DNA of 64,000 bases from Luteibacter sp. Sphag1AF (GCF_014192715.1 NZ_JACHYH010000001.1:1426001-1490000); one strand, 5' to 3'; counted from the stretch's first letter, positions 44,448-53,363 are shown. Translations and numbers: made by a program. Notes: generated by a model not told the origin, from the sequence alone.

Positions 44448-44615
44448 ATGGACGCTTATAGCGACCGCCCCAGCTTTTCGGACCCGGCGCCGGACCACCG
44501 CGACATCGTGGTCCGTCTTTTTCCGATGCGTACGGGCGATACCGCGTCGCCGATCCCTGTAACGAGTTCACAAGATCGGGACGAATACGAACTGGGCGGC
44601 TACGCCGGCATCTGA
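44448..44615 (+). CDS. Small 55-residue ORF, unknown
   Basis: ATG at 44448 opens a 55-codon frame (MDAYSDRPSFSDPAPDHRD...) ending GGYAGI and TGA. It has no membrane segment, is acidic at both ends and has coding-like third positions (mostly G/C). The ribosome site is weak (GAAG). It lies 57 bp before the porin and could be a separate small protein or a leader on its transcript. No family recognised. Confidence 0.45.
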   Translation: MDAYSDRPSFSDPAPDHRDIVVRLFPMRTGDTASPIPVTSSQDRDEYELGGYAGI

Positions 44616-44672
44616 CCGGCAACCGCGATCCCTTTACGCGCCCGCGCAAGCGCGGGCTGGAGACTCACGCTC

Positions 44673-46049
44673 ATGAAACACCCCTGGTTTGCCGCCATCG
44701 CGGCAGGCATGGTCGCGATTTGCCTCAACGCACCGGCGCACGCGCAGGCCGCCGCGTCTTCGGACTGCGAGCGCGGATTCTTTGCCCGCATGGCATCGGC
44801 CTATCGTGAGGACGCGCAGCCGTCCGCGCCCTCGGATGCACCGCCGCGCCGCGCCATGGATGCTCCGCTGGATTCACCGCCCTTTCCATCGGCGGAGTGG
44901 CAGCTGGGCGGGGTGGACAACAACGTGGGTGTGCCCGATACCAATGCGCGCTATCCGTTGCAGAAGGCGTTGTCGTGCAACGCACTGGGACAGTGGCTGG
45001 ATCGGAATCGTATCGAGGTTTACGGGTGGATCGCGCCGTCGATCAATCTCAGTTCGTCGGGCAAGTCGAATTATCCGGTGTCCTATGTGAGTCGTCCCAA
45101 CCGCGTGGAATTCGACCAGTTCCTGTTTCGTGTCGAGCGCCTGCCCGACACGGTGCAGACAGATCACATCGACTGGGGCTTCCACATCGACCAGCTTTAC
45201 GGTTACGACTATCACTACACCACGATGAAGGGGGTCTTCAGCAATCAGCTGCTGAACAACAATCGGGTGAATGGTTATGACCCGATGATTTTCTACGGAA
45301 ACATCTACATTCCGTGGGTGGCGCAGGGCATGCAGGTTATCTTTGGTCGCTATCTGTCGCTGCCGGACATCGAAGCGCAGTTCTCGCCAAACAACTATCT
45401 GGTCACCCATTCGGTGCTCTACACGATGGATGCCTATACCAACATGGGCATTCTCACGACCACCAAGCTCAACGATCAGTGGACGCTTCAGGTCGGCCTG
45501 CATGGCGGCGATGATGTGGCCGTGTGGAACAAGGATGCGCGTCTTACGGGGCAACTCTGCGTGCGCTGGGTGTCCAGATCCAACAACGACATGCTGTATC
45601 CGTGCATCGAGTCGTACAACAACAAGCGCCAGACGTACAACAATCTCCAGGAGTACGTGGTCACCTGGGGGCACCGCTTCAACAGCCGCGTGCACACGCT
45701 GACGCAGGCTTATCAGCTCACGGTCAATAGTGTGGCGCTGTCGAGCCTTCCTGCCGGGCAGACAAAGGACACCCATGCCTACGGCATCGTCAATTACTTC
45801 AACGTGGAGCTGAATCCGCGCACGATGATGTCATTCCGCAACGAGTTCTATTACGACGCCGACGGGCAGCGTTCGGGGTATCAGACTCATTACACGACCA
45901 GCACGCTTGGCCTCACGCGCTGGATCACGCCGGATCTGGAAGTGCGTCCGGAAGTGCGTTACGACCATGCGTCCGACGTCGCGGCCTACGACGGCGGCAC
46001 GAAGCACACCCAGTGGATGGCGGTCATGGACATGATCGTGCATTTCTGA
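44673..46049 (+). CDS. Outer-membrane beta-barrel porin (BBP2/OmpL-like)
   Basis: A 458-aa exported protein. The signal peptide ends AHAQA (about residue 25) and is followed by a low-complexity Pro/Ala segment. A barrel starts near residue 105 with the family opening VYGWIAPSINLSSS and repeated aromatic-rich strands (FGRYLSLPDIEAQFSPNNYLVTHSVLYTMDAYTNMGI). It ends in HF, the standard outer-membrane targeting residue. It resembles the putative beta-barrel porin-2 family, whose substrates are unknown. Four cysteines in the mature part (SCNA, LCVRW, PCIESY and the early DCE) could form disulfides. Confidence 0.8.
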   Translation: MKHPWFAAIAAGMVAICLNAPAHAQAAASSDCERGFFARMASAYREDAQPSAPSDAPPRRAMDAPLDSPPFPSAEWQLGGVDNNVGVPDTNARYPLQKALSCNALGQWLDRNRIEVYGWIAPSINLSSSGKSNYPVSYVSRPNRVEFDQFLFRVERLPDTVQTDHIDWGFHIDQLYGYDYHYTTMKGVFSNQLLNNNRVNGYDPMIFYGNIYIPWVAQGMQVIFGRYLSLPDIEAQFSPNNYLVTHSVLYTMDAYTNMGILTTTKLNDQWTLQVGLHGGDDVAVWNKDARLTGQLCVRWVSRSNNDMLYPCIESYNNKRQTYNNLQEYVVTWGHRFNSRVHTLTQAYQLTVNSVALSSLPAGQTKDTHAYGIVNYFNVELNPRTMMSFRNEFYYDADGQRSGYQTHYTTSTLGLTRWITPDLEVRPEVRYDHASDVAAYDGGTKHTQWMAVMDMIVHF

Positions 46050-46134
46050 ACTGCAAACGTTGCGCCGGTTCGGTTGAATCGGCGCAACGACGCTGCATAT
46101 AAGGGGTATCGCCAAAAGCCAAGGCTTCCCCCGC

Positions 46135-47142
46135 ATGATCCCATTTTCGGTCCTGGACCTTTCGCCCATCGTCCGTGGCGCTACGCCCGGCGACGCGTTG
46201 CGCAACACGCGCGACCTTGCCCGTCACGTGGAGGGCTTGGGATACAAGCGCTTCTGGCTTGCCGAGCACCACAATTTCGCCGGTATCGCGAGTGCAGCTA
46301 CCTCGGTGGTCATCGGCTACGTGGCCGAGGGCACGTCCACCATCCGGGTGGGTTCCGGGGGCGTGATGCTTCCCAACCATGCGCCGCTGGTCATCGCGGA
46401 GCAGTTCGGCACGCTGGCCTCGCTGTATCCGGGTCGCATTGATCTGGGCCTTGGCCGCGCTCCCGGTACCGATCAGGGCACCGCCCGTGCGCTTCGACGT
46501 ACGCTCGGTCCAAGCGACGATCGTTTCCCCGAGGACGTGGTGGAGCTTCAGCATTACCTCGGCCCGGCGCAGCCCGGCCAGTCGGTGCGTGCCGTACCAG
46601 GCATGGGCACCCAAGTGCCGCTGTGGCTGCTGGGCTCCAGTCTCTTCAGCGCCCGGCTGGCGGCCGAGATGGGCTTGCCGTTCGCCTTTGCGTCGCACTT
46701 CGCGCCGGACATGATGATGAAGGCCCTTGAGGTCTACCGCACGCTGTTCCGCCCGTCTGAGGCGCTGGACAAGCCGCACGCCATGTTGGGTATCAACGTG
46801 TTTGCTGCCGATACCGACGAAGAAGCGCAGCGCCTGTTCACCTCGCTTCAGCAGCAGTTCTGGCATCTGCGCCGTGGTACGCCGGGCCAGTTGCCGCCCC
46901 CCGTGCATTCGATGGATGGCGTGTGGACGCCCATCGAGCGCGCAGGCGTGGATCACGCACTGAGCTGCTCGGTGGTGGGTTCGCCTGAGACGGTGCGCGC
47001 CGGACTGGCCGACTTCATCGGGCGCACGGGCGCCGACGAGTTGATGGTAACGGCGCAGATCTACGATCACGCTGCCCGCCTGCGCTCGTTCGAGCTGGTT
47101 GTCCAGGCCCGCGATGCGCTGGCCGGACGCCAGGCGGCATGA
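46135..47142 (+). CDS. Luciferase-like (LLM class) flavin-dependent oxidoreductase
   Basis: A 335-aa TIM-barrel flavoprotein of the bacterial luciferase-like family, YhbW-type subgroup. Diagnostic pieces are [66 protein letters not shown] and the C-terminal [11 protein letters not shown]. The substrate is unknown. The ATG at 46135 matches the family N-terminus. Its stop overlaps the start of the PIN-domain gene (ATGA), so the two are coupled. Confidence 0.9.
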   Translation: MIPFSVLDLSPIVRGATPGDALRNTRDLARHVEGLGYKRFWLAEHHNFAGIASAATSVVIGYVAEGTSTIRVGSGGVMLPNHAPLVIAEQFGTLASLYPGRIDLGLGRAPGTDQGTARALRRTLGPSDDRFPEDVVELQHYLGPAQPGQSVRAVPGMGTQVPLWLLGSSLFSARLAAEMGLPFAFASHFAPDMMMKALEVYRTLFRPSEALDKPHAMLGINVFAADTDEEAQRLFTSLQQQFWHLRRGTPGQLPPPVHSMDGVWTPIERAGVDHALSCSVVGSPETVRAGLADFIGRTGADELMVTAQIYDHAARLRSFELVVQARDALAGRQAA

Positions 47143-47561
47143 CGTCACCCAGGGTGGTGCTGGATACGAACGTCTGTCTGGACCTGTTCGTATTCGGTGA
47201 CCCGCGCTGCGCCGCCTTGCGGCACGCGCTGGATGCGCGCGCCGTGATCGCCGTGACCCGCGAGGACTGCCGCGCCGAATGGATCGACGTGCTGGGCTAT
47301 CCGCGGCTCAAGCTCGACGCCGCGGCGCAGCAGCGGGCTCTGGACGCCTACGACGCGCGGGTTTCGGTTTACCAGGGCGACATGAGCGGCCCCGTACGTC
47401 CGCAGTGTCGTGACGAGGACGACCAGAAGTTTGTCGAGCTGGCGGTGTCTGCCGGTGCGGAACTGCTGTTCAGCCGCGACGCCGAACTGCTCTCCCTGTC
47501 CCGTCGCACCGAGCGCGAGCACGGCTTTGCCGTGCTGGTGCCCGAGGCGTGGGGAGCGTAA
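47139..47561 (+). CDS. PIN-domain putative ribonuclease (toxin-like, COG1569 type)
   Basis: A 140-aa PIN protein with the acidic metal-binding residues expected for Mg-dependent RNase activity: Asp9 in VLDTNV, Glu47, Asp92-Asp95 in [13 protein letters not shown], and Asp114 in FSRDAELL. This subgroup is annotated as a toxin of type II systems. No antitoxin gene is next to it; instead its ATG overlaps the stop of the LLM oxidoreductase by four bases. It may be a housekeeping or orphan PIN nuclease rather than a working toxin. Confidence 0.85.
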   Translation: MTSPRVVLDTNVCLDLFVFGDPRCAALRHALDARAVIAVTREDCRAEWIDVLGYPRLKLDAAAQQRALDAYDARVSVYQGDMSGPVRPQCRDEDDQKFVELAVSAGAELLFSRDAELLSLSRRTEREHGFAVLVPEAWGA

Positions 47562-47577
47562 GGGCGCCCGGTGGCGG

Positions 47578-48237
47578 TCAGTCGTCCACCGGCATCAGGG
47601 CAATGAAGTTGCGCAGGCTGTAGTAGCGGTCGGCCTGCGGCCAGCTGACGGACGCCAGTGCCTTGTCGCCAGCGGGCCACGGTTCGTTGTCCAGCAGCAC
47701 CTCGATCTGAGTGCGGCCGTCGCCCACGTTGCCGTAGAACACACGAATCCAGTGCACTTCGCGGGTCAGGGGCGCTGTGGCGATCACGGCCTGAAGCGCG
47801 GTCATGGCCTCTTCGGGTACTTCCAGCGGTTCCACATCGTCACCGCGCAGGGTGAAGTTGCCGACATAGGCGTCCCACGGCAGGCCCGCAATGGACAGGC
47901 GCTGGATAGCCAGTTTCGACTTGTCGGCCACGTGCCAGCAGGCGGCCAGCATCACGTGGAAATCGTTGCGCGCAAAGTTGTCCAGCGCGTCACGGCAACC
48001 CGCCTTGCCCTCACCCGTTCCGGCGAAAACTTCTTCGATCCGGCGGTCTTCGTCGATCACTACGTCGATATCCAGACGTCCGACCTGGCCATTTTTGCCC
48101 TCCTGCCAGGCGCCACGGATGGCGGGATAGTCATCCTCGGTCAGCAGCCATCCCTCGTCATCATGCTCGGGCTCATCAAGGTCGATGCCGTGCTCGGCGA
48201 AGAGGTCGAGCAGATAGTTCTGGATCAGCCGTTCCAT
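47578..48237 (-). CDS. DUF6348-like protein, function unknown
   Basis: A 219-aa soluble acidic protein (MERLIQNYLLDLFAEHGIDLDEPEHDDEGW...), no signal or membrane helix, with conserved-looking WHVADKSK, GNFTLRG and VHWIRVFYGN segments. It resembles the DUF6348 family from memory of its layout. The start at 48237 fits the sequence character; an in-frame start 13 codons earlier abuts the DUF72 stop. Same strand and 39 bp after the DUF72 gene, so probably co-transcribed. Confidence 0.7.
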   Translation of the reverse strand: MERLIQNYLLDLFAEHGIDLDEPEHDDEGWLLTEDDYPAIRGAWQEGKNGQVGRLDIDVVIDEDRRIEEVFAGTGEGKAGCRDALDNFARNDFHVMLAACWHVADKSKLAIQRLSIAGLPWDAYVGNFTLRGDDVEPLEVPEEAMTALQAVIATAPLTREVHWIRVFYGNVGDGRTQIEVLLDNEPWPAGDKALASVSWPQADRYYSLRNFIALMPVDD

Positions 48238-48276
48238 AGGGCTCCCGGTTGGACGTGTAAGGGACAGATGGCGCAA

Positions 48277-49113
48277 TTATGCGGTGTGCGCGATGCCAGG
48301 TTGCTGAAGGAATGCCATGGCCGCCGCCGGATTGCGTTCTTTCGCCGCCGAAATGAAATAGACGAACACATCTCGCGGGCCGTGTGACGGCGCGGCGTCG
48401 CTCACATGAGGCAGGTCGGCGGGGTCTTTCCCTGCCGCCCAGGCCTTCGCACGGTCAGCCCAGCGCTTCAGATCCGGGGCGGTGTATCCGGTTTTTCGCG
48501 ATGCCACGCTGCGCATCAGCCGTGCGTAAACGAAGGGACCGGTGAGGTCGGCCAGCGATGGGTAGTCGGGCGAGTCGGTAAACACCGTGGCCACGCCGCG
48601 GGTCCGGGCCAATGCCAGATACTCATCGCATAGGAAGCTGTCGTGGCGTACCTCGATGGCGTGGCGCAATGCCAGGCCGTTGATCGCGTCGGGCAGCAGA
48701 TCGAAGAATCGGCGAAGGGTGTCCGGATCAAAGGTGCGCGTGGGCATGAATTGCCACAGCACGGGGCCAAGCCGGTCGCCCAGTGCCGTCAGCCCTTGAA
48801 GGAACCGGGTGACCTGCTCACCGGTATCGTCGAGCGCCCTCGTCTGGACAATGCGCCTGGGTGCCTTGACCGAAAACACGAAGCCGGGTGGTGTTTCGCT
48901 GGCCCAGCGTTCGTAGGTGGCCTGGCTCTGAGCGCGGTAGTAGGTGCCGTTGATCTCGATGCTCGTGACCTGTCGGCTGGCCCAGCTCAACTCCTCGCGC
49001 TGGATGAGATCACCCGGGTAGAAGTTGTCGCGCCACGGAGCGAACGTCCAGCCGCCCATGCCGGCGCGGATGTTTCCAGCTTTGGGTGGCCCGGGGGTGC
49101 GACGAGTGGCCAT
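48277..49113 (-). CDS. DUF72 (YecE-like) protein
   Basis: A 278-aa TIM-barrel protein of the DUF72/YecE family: IRAGMGGWTFAPWRDNFYPG, TSIEINGTYYR, FSVKAPRRIVQ, FDLLP...HAIEVRHDSF and VYFISAAKERNP. The function is not established; the fold suggests a nuclease or isomerase-type barrel. The ATG at 49113 has GGAG eight bases upstream and is preferred over one six codons earlier. Confidence 0.88.
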   Translation of the reverse strand: MATRRTPGPPKAGNIRAGMGGWTFAPWRDNFYPGDLIQREELSWASRQVTSIEINGTYYRAQSQATYERWASETPPGFVFSVKAPRRIVQTRALDDTGEQVTRFLQGLTALGDRLGPVLWQFMPTRTFDPDTLRRFFDLLPDAINGLALRHAIEVRHDSFLCDEYLALARTRGVATVFTDSPDYPSLADLTGPFVYARLMRSVASRKTGYTAPDLKRWADRAKAWAAGKDPADLPHVSDAAPSHGPRDVFVYFISAAKERNPAAAMAFLQQPGIAHTA

Positions 49114-49175
49114 CGGGTGCTCCGCGCTCAAGGGGATGCCGGCAGGCTGGCAGACGCGGGGTGGACGCCATGTCG

Positions 49176-50726
49176 TCAGCGTAGCCCGAGGCGCCGCGCG
49201 CTGCGCGCCAGGTTGGCCCGGTCGATGCCCAGTGAGCGCGCCGCCGCCGCCCAGTTGCCGCCGTGCTGTTCCAGGTGCGTTTCGATGATGCGGCGTTCAT
49301 GGAACGCCAGCATCGTGCGCAGGCTGCCGCGGGGCACGTCGTAGGTGGCTGCGGGCATGTCCAGCTCGCCGGGCGCGGTGTCCGACAGATCGAGCGAGGC
49401 GGCGGTGAGCGTGAGCACCGGCTCGTCGTGGTCAGGCCGTGATGCGAGCGCACGCAGTACGCTGCGACCGATCAGGTGTTCCAGCTCGCGCACGTTGCCA
49501 GGCCAGCTGTGCTTGACCAGGGCATCGCGCGCGTCACCAGACAACCGGATGCCGACAATGCCCGCCCTCGACCGCGCTTCTTCAAGAAAGGCGCCGGCCA
49601 GAAGCAGAACGTCGCGTCCGCGCACGCGCAGCGATGGCACCACCAGCGGATACACGCTGAGGCGATGGAAAAGGTCGGCGCGATAGCTGCCGTCCTTCAC
49701 GGCTTCCGCCAGATCGCGATTGGTCGCGGCAATGACGCGCACGTCGACCGTGTGCTCGCGATCCGAGCCGACGCGTTGCAGATGTCCGGTCTGCACCACT
49801 CGCAGCAACTTCGCCTGCACGCTGGGGCTCAACTCCCCTACTTCGTCCAGAAACAGCGTTCCCTTGTCCGCTGCCTCAAATTTGCCGCGACGTTCGCCGA
49901 TGGCACCGGAAAAGGCACCGCGCACGTGGCCGAAGAGCTCGCTTTCGACCAGGTTCTCGGGAAGCGCGGCGCAGTTGATGCTCACAAGCGGCCGCGCGGC
50001 ACGCGCCGAGCCTGCGTGGATGGCGCGGGCCACCAGCTCTTTGCCTGTGCCGGTTTCACCCTGAATCAGCACGTTGAGATCGCTGGCCGCGACAACACGC
50101 ACTTCTTCCATCAGGCGGAGGAAGGCGTCGCTACGGCCGATCAGCCCGCGCGGCGACCGTTCGGTGGCGGCCTTGCGGAACGCGTCGGCGCGACGGCGCT
50201 CTGTCGTGGCATAGACGCGCAAGGCTGTCATGCGCTCGGAGGCGACGACGGTCGCGGCGGCCAGCGCGGCGAAGGAAGCCAGTGAGGTCATGTCCACCGC
50301 ATCGAATCGGCCCGGGTCGAGGGCATCCAGCGTGATGACGCCCCACGTGCGTCCGTCCACACGCAAGCGTGCGCCCATGCAGTCGTGCACCTGAAGGCGT
50401 CCCTTCTGGTTGGGGATCAATCCGTCGTACGGATCGGGGAGCGCGCAATCGTACGGGAAGCGCGTGGGCGCATCGCTGGCTACGAAAATCTTCAAACGCG
50501 GATGATCGTGAATGGAGAATCGTCGGCCGAGTGTGTCTTCACTGAGGCCGTCGACGCACAGCGGAATGAGCACGTCGTTTTCGAGGCGGAGCAGTGCCGC
50601 CGCATCGCAGGGGAAGTGGGCACGCAGTGCGCCGACGAGTCGCGCATAGCGCGTGTCGTCAGCCATTTCCCGGGTGAGGTCTTCCACCAGCGGCAGGATG
50701 CCGGAAAGCAATGATGTGGGAGTCAT
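49176..50726 (-). CDS. norR: Nitric-oxide-sensing sigma54 activator NorR
   Basis: A 516-aa enhancer-binding protein. The N-terminal GAF domain (1-165) keeps the pattern of the NO-binding iron centre of E. coli NorR: Asp98, Asp101, His114, Cys116 and Asp134. The AAA+ domain has Walker A GETGTGKE (223-230), the sigma54-contact loop GAFSGA (270-275, with Ser for the usual Thr), and Walker B LFLDEVGE. A Fis-type helix-turn-helix ends the protein (WAAAARSLGIDRANLARSARRLG). Divergent from hmp with a matching GTCA-N3-TGAC site between them, so it very likely activates hmp in response to NO. Confidence 0.92.
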   Translation of the reverse strand: MTPTSLLSGILPLVEDLTREMADDTRYARLVGALRAHFPCDAAALLRLENDVLIPLCVDGLSEDTLGRRFSIHDHPRLKIFVASDAPTRFPYDCALPDPYDGLIPNQKGRLQVHDCMGARLRVDGRTWGVITLDALDPGRFDAVDMTSLASFAALAAATVVASERMTALRVYATTERRRADAFRKAATERSPRGLIGRSDAFLRLMEEVRVVAASDLNVLIQGETGTGKELVARAIHAGSARAARPLVSINCAALPENLVESELFGHVRGAFSGAIGERRGKFEAADKGTLFLDEVGELSPSVQAKLLRVVQTGHLQRVGSDREHTVDVRVIAATNRDLAEAVKDGSYRADLFHRLSVYPLVVPSLRVRGRDVLLLAGAFLEEARSRAGIVGIRLSGDARDALVKHSWPGNVRELEHLIGRSVLRALASRPDHDEPVLTLTAASLDLSDTAPGELDMPAATYDVPRGSLRTMLAFHERRIIETHLEQHGGNWAAAARSLGIDRANLARSARRLGLR

Positions 50727-50765
50727 AGCGACAACGTCGAGTCCATTCGACAGCAAAAGCTGACA

Positions 50766-50776
50766 GTCATAGTGAC
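50766..50776. promoter_or_regulatory. NorR enhancer site upstream of hmp
   Basis: GTCATAGTGAC is a perfect GTCA-N3-TGAC inverted repeat, the core NorR recognition pattern (GT-N7-AC). Only one clear copy is visible in the norR-hmp gap, whereas E. coli norV has three. A TTACGTAA palindrome follows at 50783-50790. Confidence 0.6.
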
Positions 50777-50818
50777 GCAAGCCTTACGTAACAGCTTGCT
50801 TTTCTGCGCATCTTACGA

Positions 50819-50833
50819 TGGCACGAATTCTGA
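50819..50833 (+). promoter_or_regulatory. Candidate sigma54 promoter of hmp
   Basis: TGGCACG, a perfect -24 element, is followed at the right distance by CTGA, where TTGC would be ideal, so the -12 element is imperfect. It lies about 43 bp downstream of the NorR site and 59 bp before the hmp start, a sensible geometry. Confidence 0.45.
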
Positions 50834-50891
50834 TTGCACATCAGTAACGATTGTCGCTGCGAGCGACGACGTCCATTGTTGTGAGGTCTGC

Positions 50892-52067
50892 ATGTTATCC
50901 GCCGAACATATCGCCATCGTAAAGGCCACAGTGCCTCTTCTGGAAGCGCACGGTGAAGTACTGACAAACCACTTCTACCGTCTCCTTCTCGACAAGCATC
51001 CAGCGATGCGATCCATGTTCAACAATGTGCGGCAAGCCAATGGTGAACAGGCACGGGCGCTGTCGCATCGCCTGCTGCACTATGCGCGAAACATTGATCG
51101 CATGGAAACACTGGGTCCTGTGATATCCACCATTTGCAGCAAGCACGTATCAAAATACGTGCAGCCCGAACACTATGCCATGGTCGGCGCGTGTCTGATC
51201 CGGACCATTCGTGATGTGCTCGGCGAGCGTACGGCTACCGATGCGCTGATTGCCGCGTGGAGTGCTGCATACGCGCAGTTTGCCAGCATTCTTGTTGGCG
51301 CGGAGTTTCAGATTTACGGCGGCCGGGAGCGTGCACCCGGTGGATGGCGCGGACTTCGTCCGTTCGTCGTGGTGTCGCGCACGATGGAGTGCAGGGAGAT
51401 TGTGTCGCTGCGTCTGCGTCCGCTGGATGGTGGTGAGGTGTCGCAACACGTGCCGGGCCAGTACATCGGCTTGTCGGTCACGATCAACGATGAAGAGTTC
51501 AGGAGAAATTACTCATTGTCGTCTGCTGCCAACGGGCATACGTATCGCATCAGCGTAAAGCGCGAGCCGGGAGGTCGCGTGTCCGGCTATCTGCACGATC
51601 ACATCGGCGTGGGCGATGTGCTGTCACTTTATCCGCCGTCTGGCGAGTTCACGCTGCGGGACAGCGACCGACCGCTGGCGCTCATCAGCGCGGGTGTGGG
51701 CATCACGCCCATGATGGCGATGCTGGAGGCGGGCATGCGTGCGGGGCGTGCGATCAACTTCATCCACGCAGCACGCGAGCGCGCCGTGCACGCATTCCGT
51801 CAGCACGTGGATGACCTGGCCGTCAGCTATCCTTTGATGCGGCGGTTCTATTGCTACGAGCGCGTGGAGGCGGACGACGCGGCCGCCGAAGGCTTGCTCA
51901 CCCGGGAGCGCCTGCGGGAATGGTTGCCCGATACGCGCCAATTGGACGTCTACGTGCTTGGCCCGCTGGCGTTCATGCGTGCGGTGCGGGTGCATCTGGA
52001 AGCGGTGGGCATTCCATGGACCGACGTGCGCTATGAGTTCTTCGGCGTGGCATCGCTGATGGATTGA
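50892..52067 (+). CDS. hmp: Nitric oxide dioxygenase (flavohemoglobin)
   Basis: Converts NO plus O2 to nitrate using NAD(P)H. The 391-aa protein has the globin domain (1-135) with Tyr29, Gln53, proximal His85 and Tyr95 at the canonical positions, then the ferredoxin-reductase-like FAD domain (RRNYSLSS) and the NAD domain (SAGVGITPMMAML). Length and order are standard for Hmp. The ATG at 50892 has GAGG upstream. Divergent partner of norR. Confidence 0.95.
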   Translation: MLSAEHIAIVKATVPLLEAHGEVLTNHFYRLLLDKHPAMRSMFNNVRQANGEQARALSHRLLHYARNIDRMETLGPVISTICSKHVSKYVQPEHYAMVGACLIRTIRDVLGERTATDALIAAWSAAYAQFASILVGAEFQIYGGRERAPGGWRGLRPFVVVSRTMECREIVSLRLRPLDGGEVSQHVPGQYIGLSVTINDEEFRRNYSLSSAANGHTYRISVKREPGGRVSGYLHDHIGVGDVLSLYPPSGEFTLRDSDRPLALISAGVGITPMMAMLEAGMRAGRAINFIHAARERAVHAFRQHVDDLAVSYPLMRRFYCYERVEADDAAAEGLLTRERLREWLPDTRQLDVYVLGPLAFMRAVRVHLEAVGIPWTDVRYEFFGVASLMD

Positions 52068-52087
52068 CCCGGGTCCACGTTGATCCG

Positions 52088-52107
52088 GTAATGATTCGCA
52101 CTTAGCA
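52088..52107 (+). promoter_or_regulatory. Possible Fur box upstream of the PepSY gene
   Basis: GTAATGATTCGCACTTAGCA has the AATGAT-N-CGCA-type core often seen in gammaproteobacterial Fur sites, but the match to the 19-bp consensus is partial. It lies 30 bp before the leader ORF and 92 bp before the PepSY gene. Iron regulation is common for PepSY membrane proteins. Confidence 0.35.
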
Positions 52108-52136
52108 TGACGCGATACCTTTGCCAGGCGATCCGC

Positions 52137-52202
52137 ATGTTCTTACGCTCCTGCCCTTTCATGCACCGTGATGGCGTGCACGTGCGCGAGGCTGCGGCAT
52201 GA
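52137..52202 (+). CDS. Candidate 21-residue leader peptide overlapping the PepSY gene
   Basis: ATG at 52137 opens a 21-codon frame (MFLRSCPFMHRDGVHVREAA plus A) whose TGA overlaps the PepSY ATG as ATGA, a typical coupling arrangement. It is short, with only a weak CAGG ribosome site, so translation is unproven. The peptide has Cys6, His10 and His15, which might bind metal. It may be a regulatory upstream ORF or chance. Confidence 0.35.
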   Translation: MFLRSCPFMHRDGVHVREAAA

Positions 52203-53296
52203 ATGTATCGCGCTCACCGCGACGGGTTCGCGTTCTGCTGAAAACCCTGCACCTGTGGCTGGGGTTGTCGCTTGGCGTGGTGCTGTCGCTGGTCTGCATG
52301 GCCGGCAGCGTGCTGATGTTTGAAGATCCGCTGGTTGCAGCGATGCATCCGGAGCTGATTGATCGTCCATCACCCGATCTGGGCGTGCAGGGTAAAGCGC
52401 TGCAAACGATCATGGCGTCGTCCGAAGGAAAGTCGCTGCGCAGCATCAGTTTGCCGGACGATGACTTTCCCGTGTTCGAGGGGGCGCTGCCCGGGCGCGG
52501 CAAAATCTACTTTGATGGCACGACGGGTGAGGTCGTTCTCCGCCGCAGCGGGTCATCGGACCCACTGCTGCTGTTGATGGACTGGCACACGCATCTGCTC
52601 TCCGGAAAAATTGGCGAGACCGTGCTCGGCTGTGTCGCCCTGACCGGTCTTTTCATGATCCTCTCCGGCGTATGGCTTTATTGGCCCGGCCGCCGCCGCG
52701 CGCTGACCCATCTTCGTCCGCATGCCCGGCCACCCATCCAGCGTTGGGCAAGCTGGCATCGCTTTGTGGGTGTGATGGCGTTGCCACTGTTGCTGGTAAT
52801 GATCGGAACCGGCACCACCATGGCGTACCGTGGATCGGTGCGTGCGGGGCTGATGAGCCTGTTTGGCGAGCCGCCATCGCAGCGGCCGCCCGATGTGCCC
52901 TGGGTCGAGAAGCCCGTGAACTGGAGCGCCGTGCTGGTGGCGGCGCAGGAAGCGGCTCCGGATGCGCAGATCAGCCGCCTGAACCTGCCTGCGCGTGATG
53001 GCGCGGCACTGGTCGTGCGCCTGCGCCGGCCCGGCGAATGGAATCCCACGGGCCGCAGCACGCTGTGGATGGATGCGCCGGCCGCCCGTGTGCTGGGAGG
53101 TGAGGATGCGACGCGTGCAGGCACGGGTTCGCGTATTTCCAACGCGCTGTTCCCCATCCATTCGGCTGCCGTGGGGGGCATGCTGTGGCGCGTGGTGGCC
53201 AGCTTCACCGGCCTGCTTCCGATGTTCATGCTGGTAACCGGCTTTCTCTTCTGGCGCGCCCGCCGCAATCGCCCGCCCGGCCGCGCTTTAGGGTGA
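52199..53296 (+). CDS. PepSY-domain inner-membrane protein
   Basis: A 365-aa PepSY-associated membrane protein with four hydrophobic helices: about 15-42 (LHLWLGLSLGVVLSLVCMAGSVLMFED), 137-165, 195-212 and near 325-350. Periplasmic PepSY-like segments lie between them. HLWLG, DWHTHLLSG and WHRFVGVMALP place histidines near the helices, as in members thought to reduce ferric siderophores or bind haem. Such proteins usually accompany iron-uptake genes; none is adjacent. GAGG is seven bases before the ATG. Reductase function is inference. Confidence 0.85.
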   Translation: MNVSRSPRRVRVLLKTLHLWLGLSLGVVLSLVCMAGSVLMFEDPLVAAMHPELIDRPSPDLGVQGKALQTIMASSEGKSLRSISLPDDDFPVFEGALPGRGKIYFDGTTGEVVLRRSGSSDPLLLLMDWHTHLLSGKIGETVLGCVALTGLFMILSGVWLYWPGRRRALTHLRPHARPPIQRWASWHRFVGVMALPLLLVMIGTGTTMAYRGSVRAGLMSLFGEPPSQRPPDVPWVEKPVNWSAVLVAAQEAAPDAQISRLNLPARDGAALVVRLRRPGEWNPTGRSTLWMDAPAARVLGGEDATRAGTGSRISNALFPIHSAAVGGMLWRVVASFTGLLPMFMLVTGFLFWRARRNRPPGRALG

Positions 53297-53335
53297 TGCC
53301 CCGGCACCGCCCTGAACCGGTCTGTTCCCCGCCAG

Positions 53336-53363
53336 AAGTGGCCCTCTAAGATAGCGGCCACTT
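53336..53363. terminator. Hairpin between the PepSY and beta-lactamase genes
   Basis: AAGTGGCC / GGCCACTT, an 8-bp stem with a 12-nt loop, ending TTT. A weak terminator, or a structure just before the beta-lactamase ribosome site (ATG at 53380). Confidence 0.4.

Noticed and set aside
47139-47561. Calling the PIN gene a complete toxin-antitoxin module
   Set aside because: No antitoxin-like frame with a ribosome site is present on either side.
49176-50780. Longer norR start 18 codons upstream
   Set aside because: The extra residues fall in the divergent regulatory region over the NorR site and do not resemble the family N-terminus.
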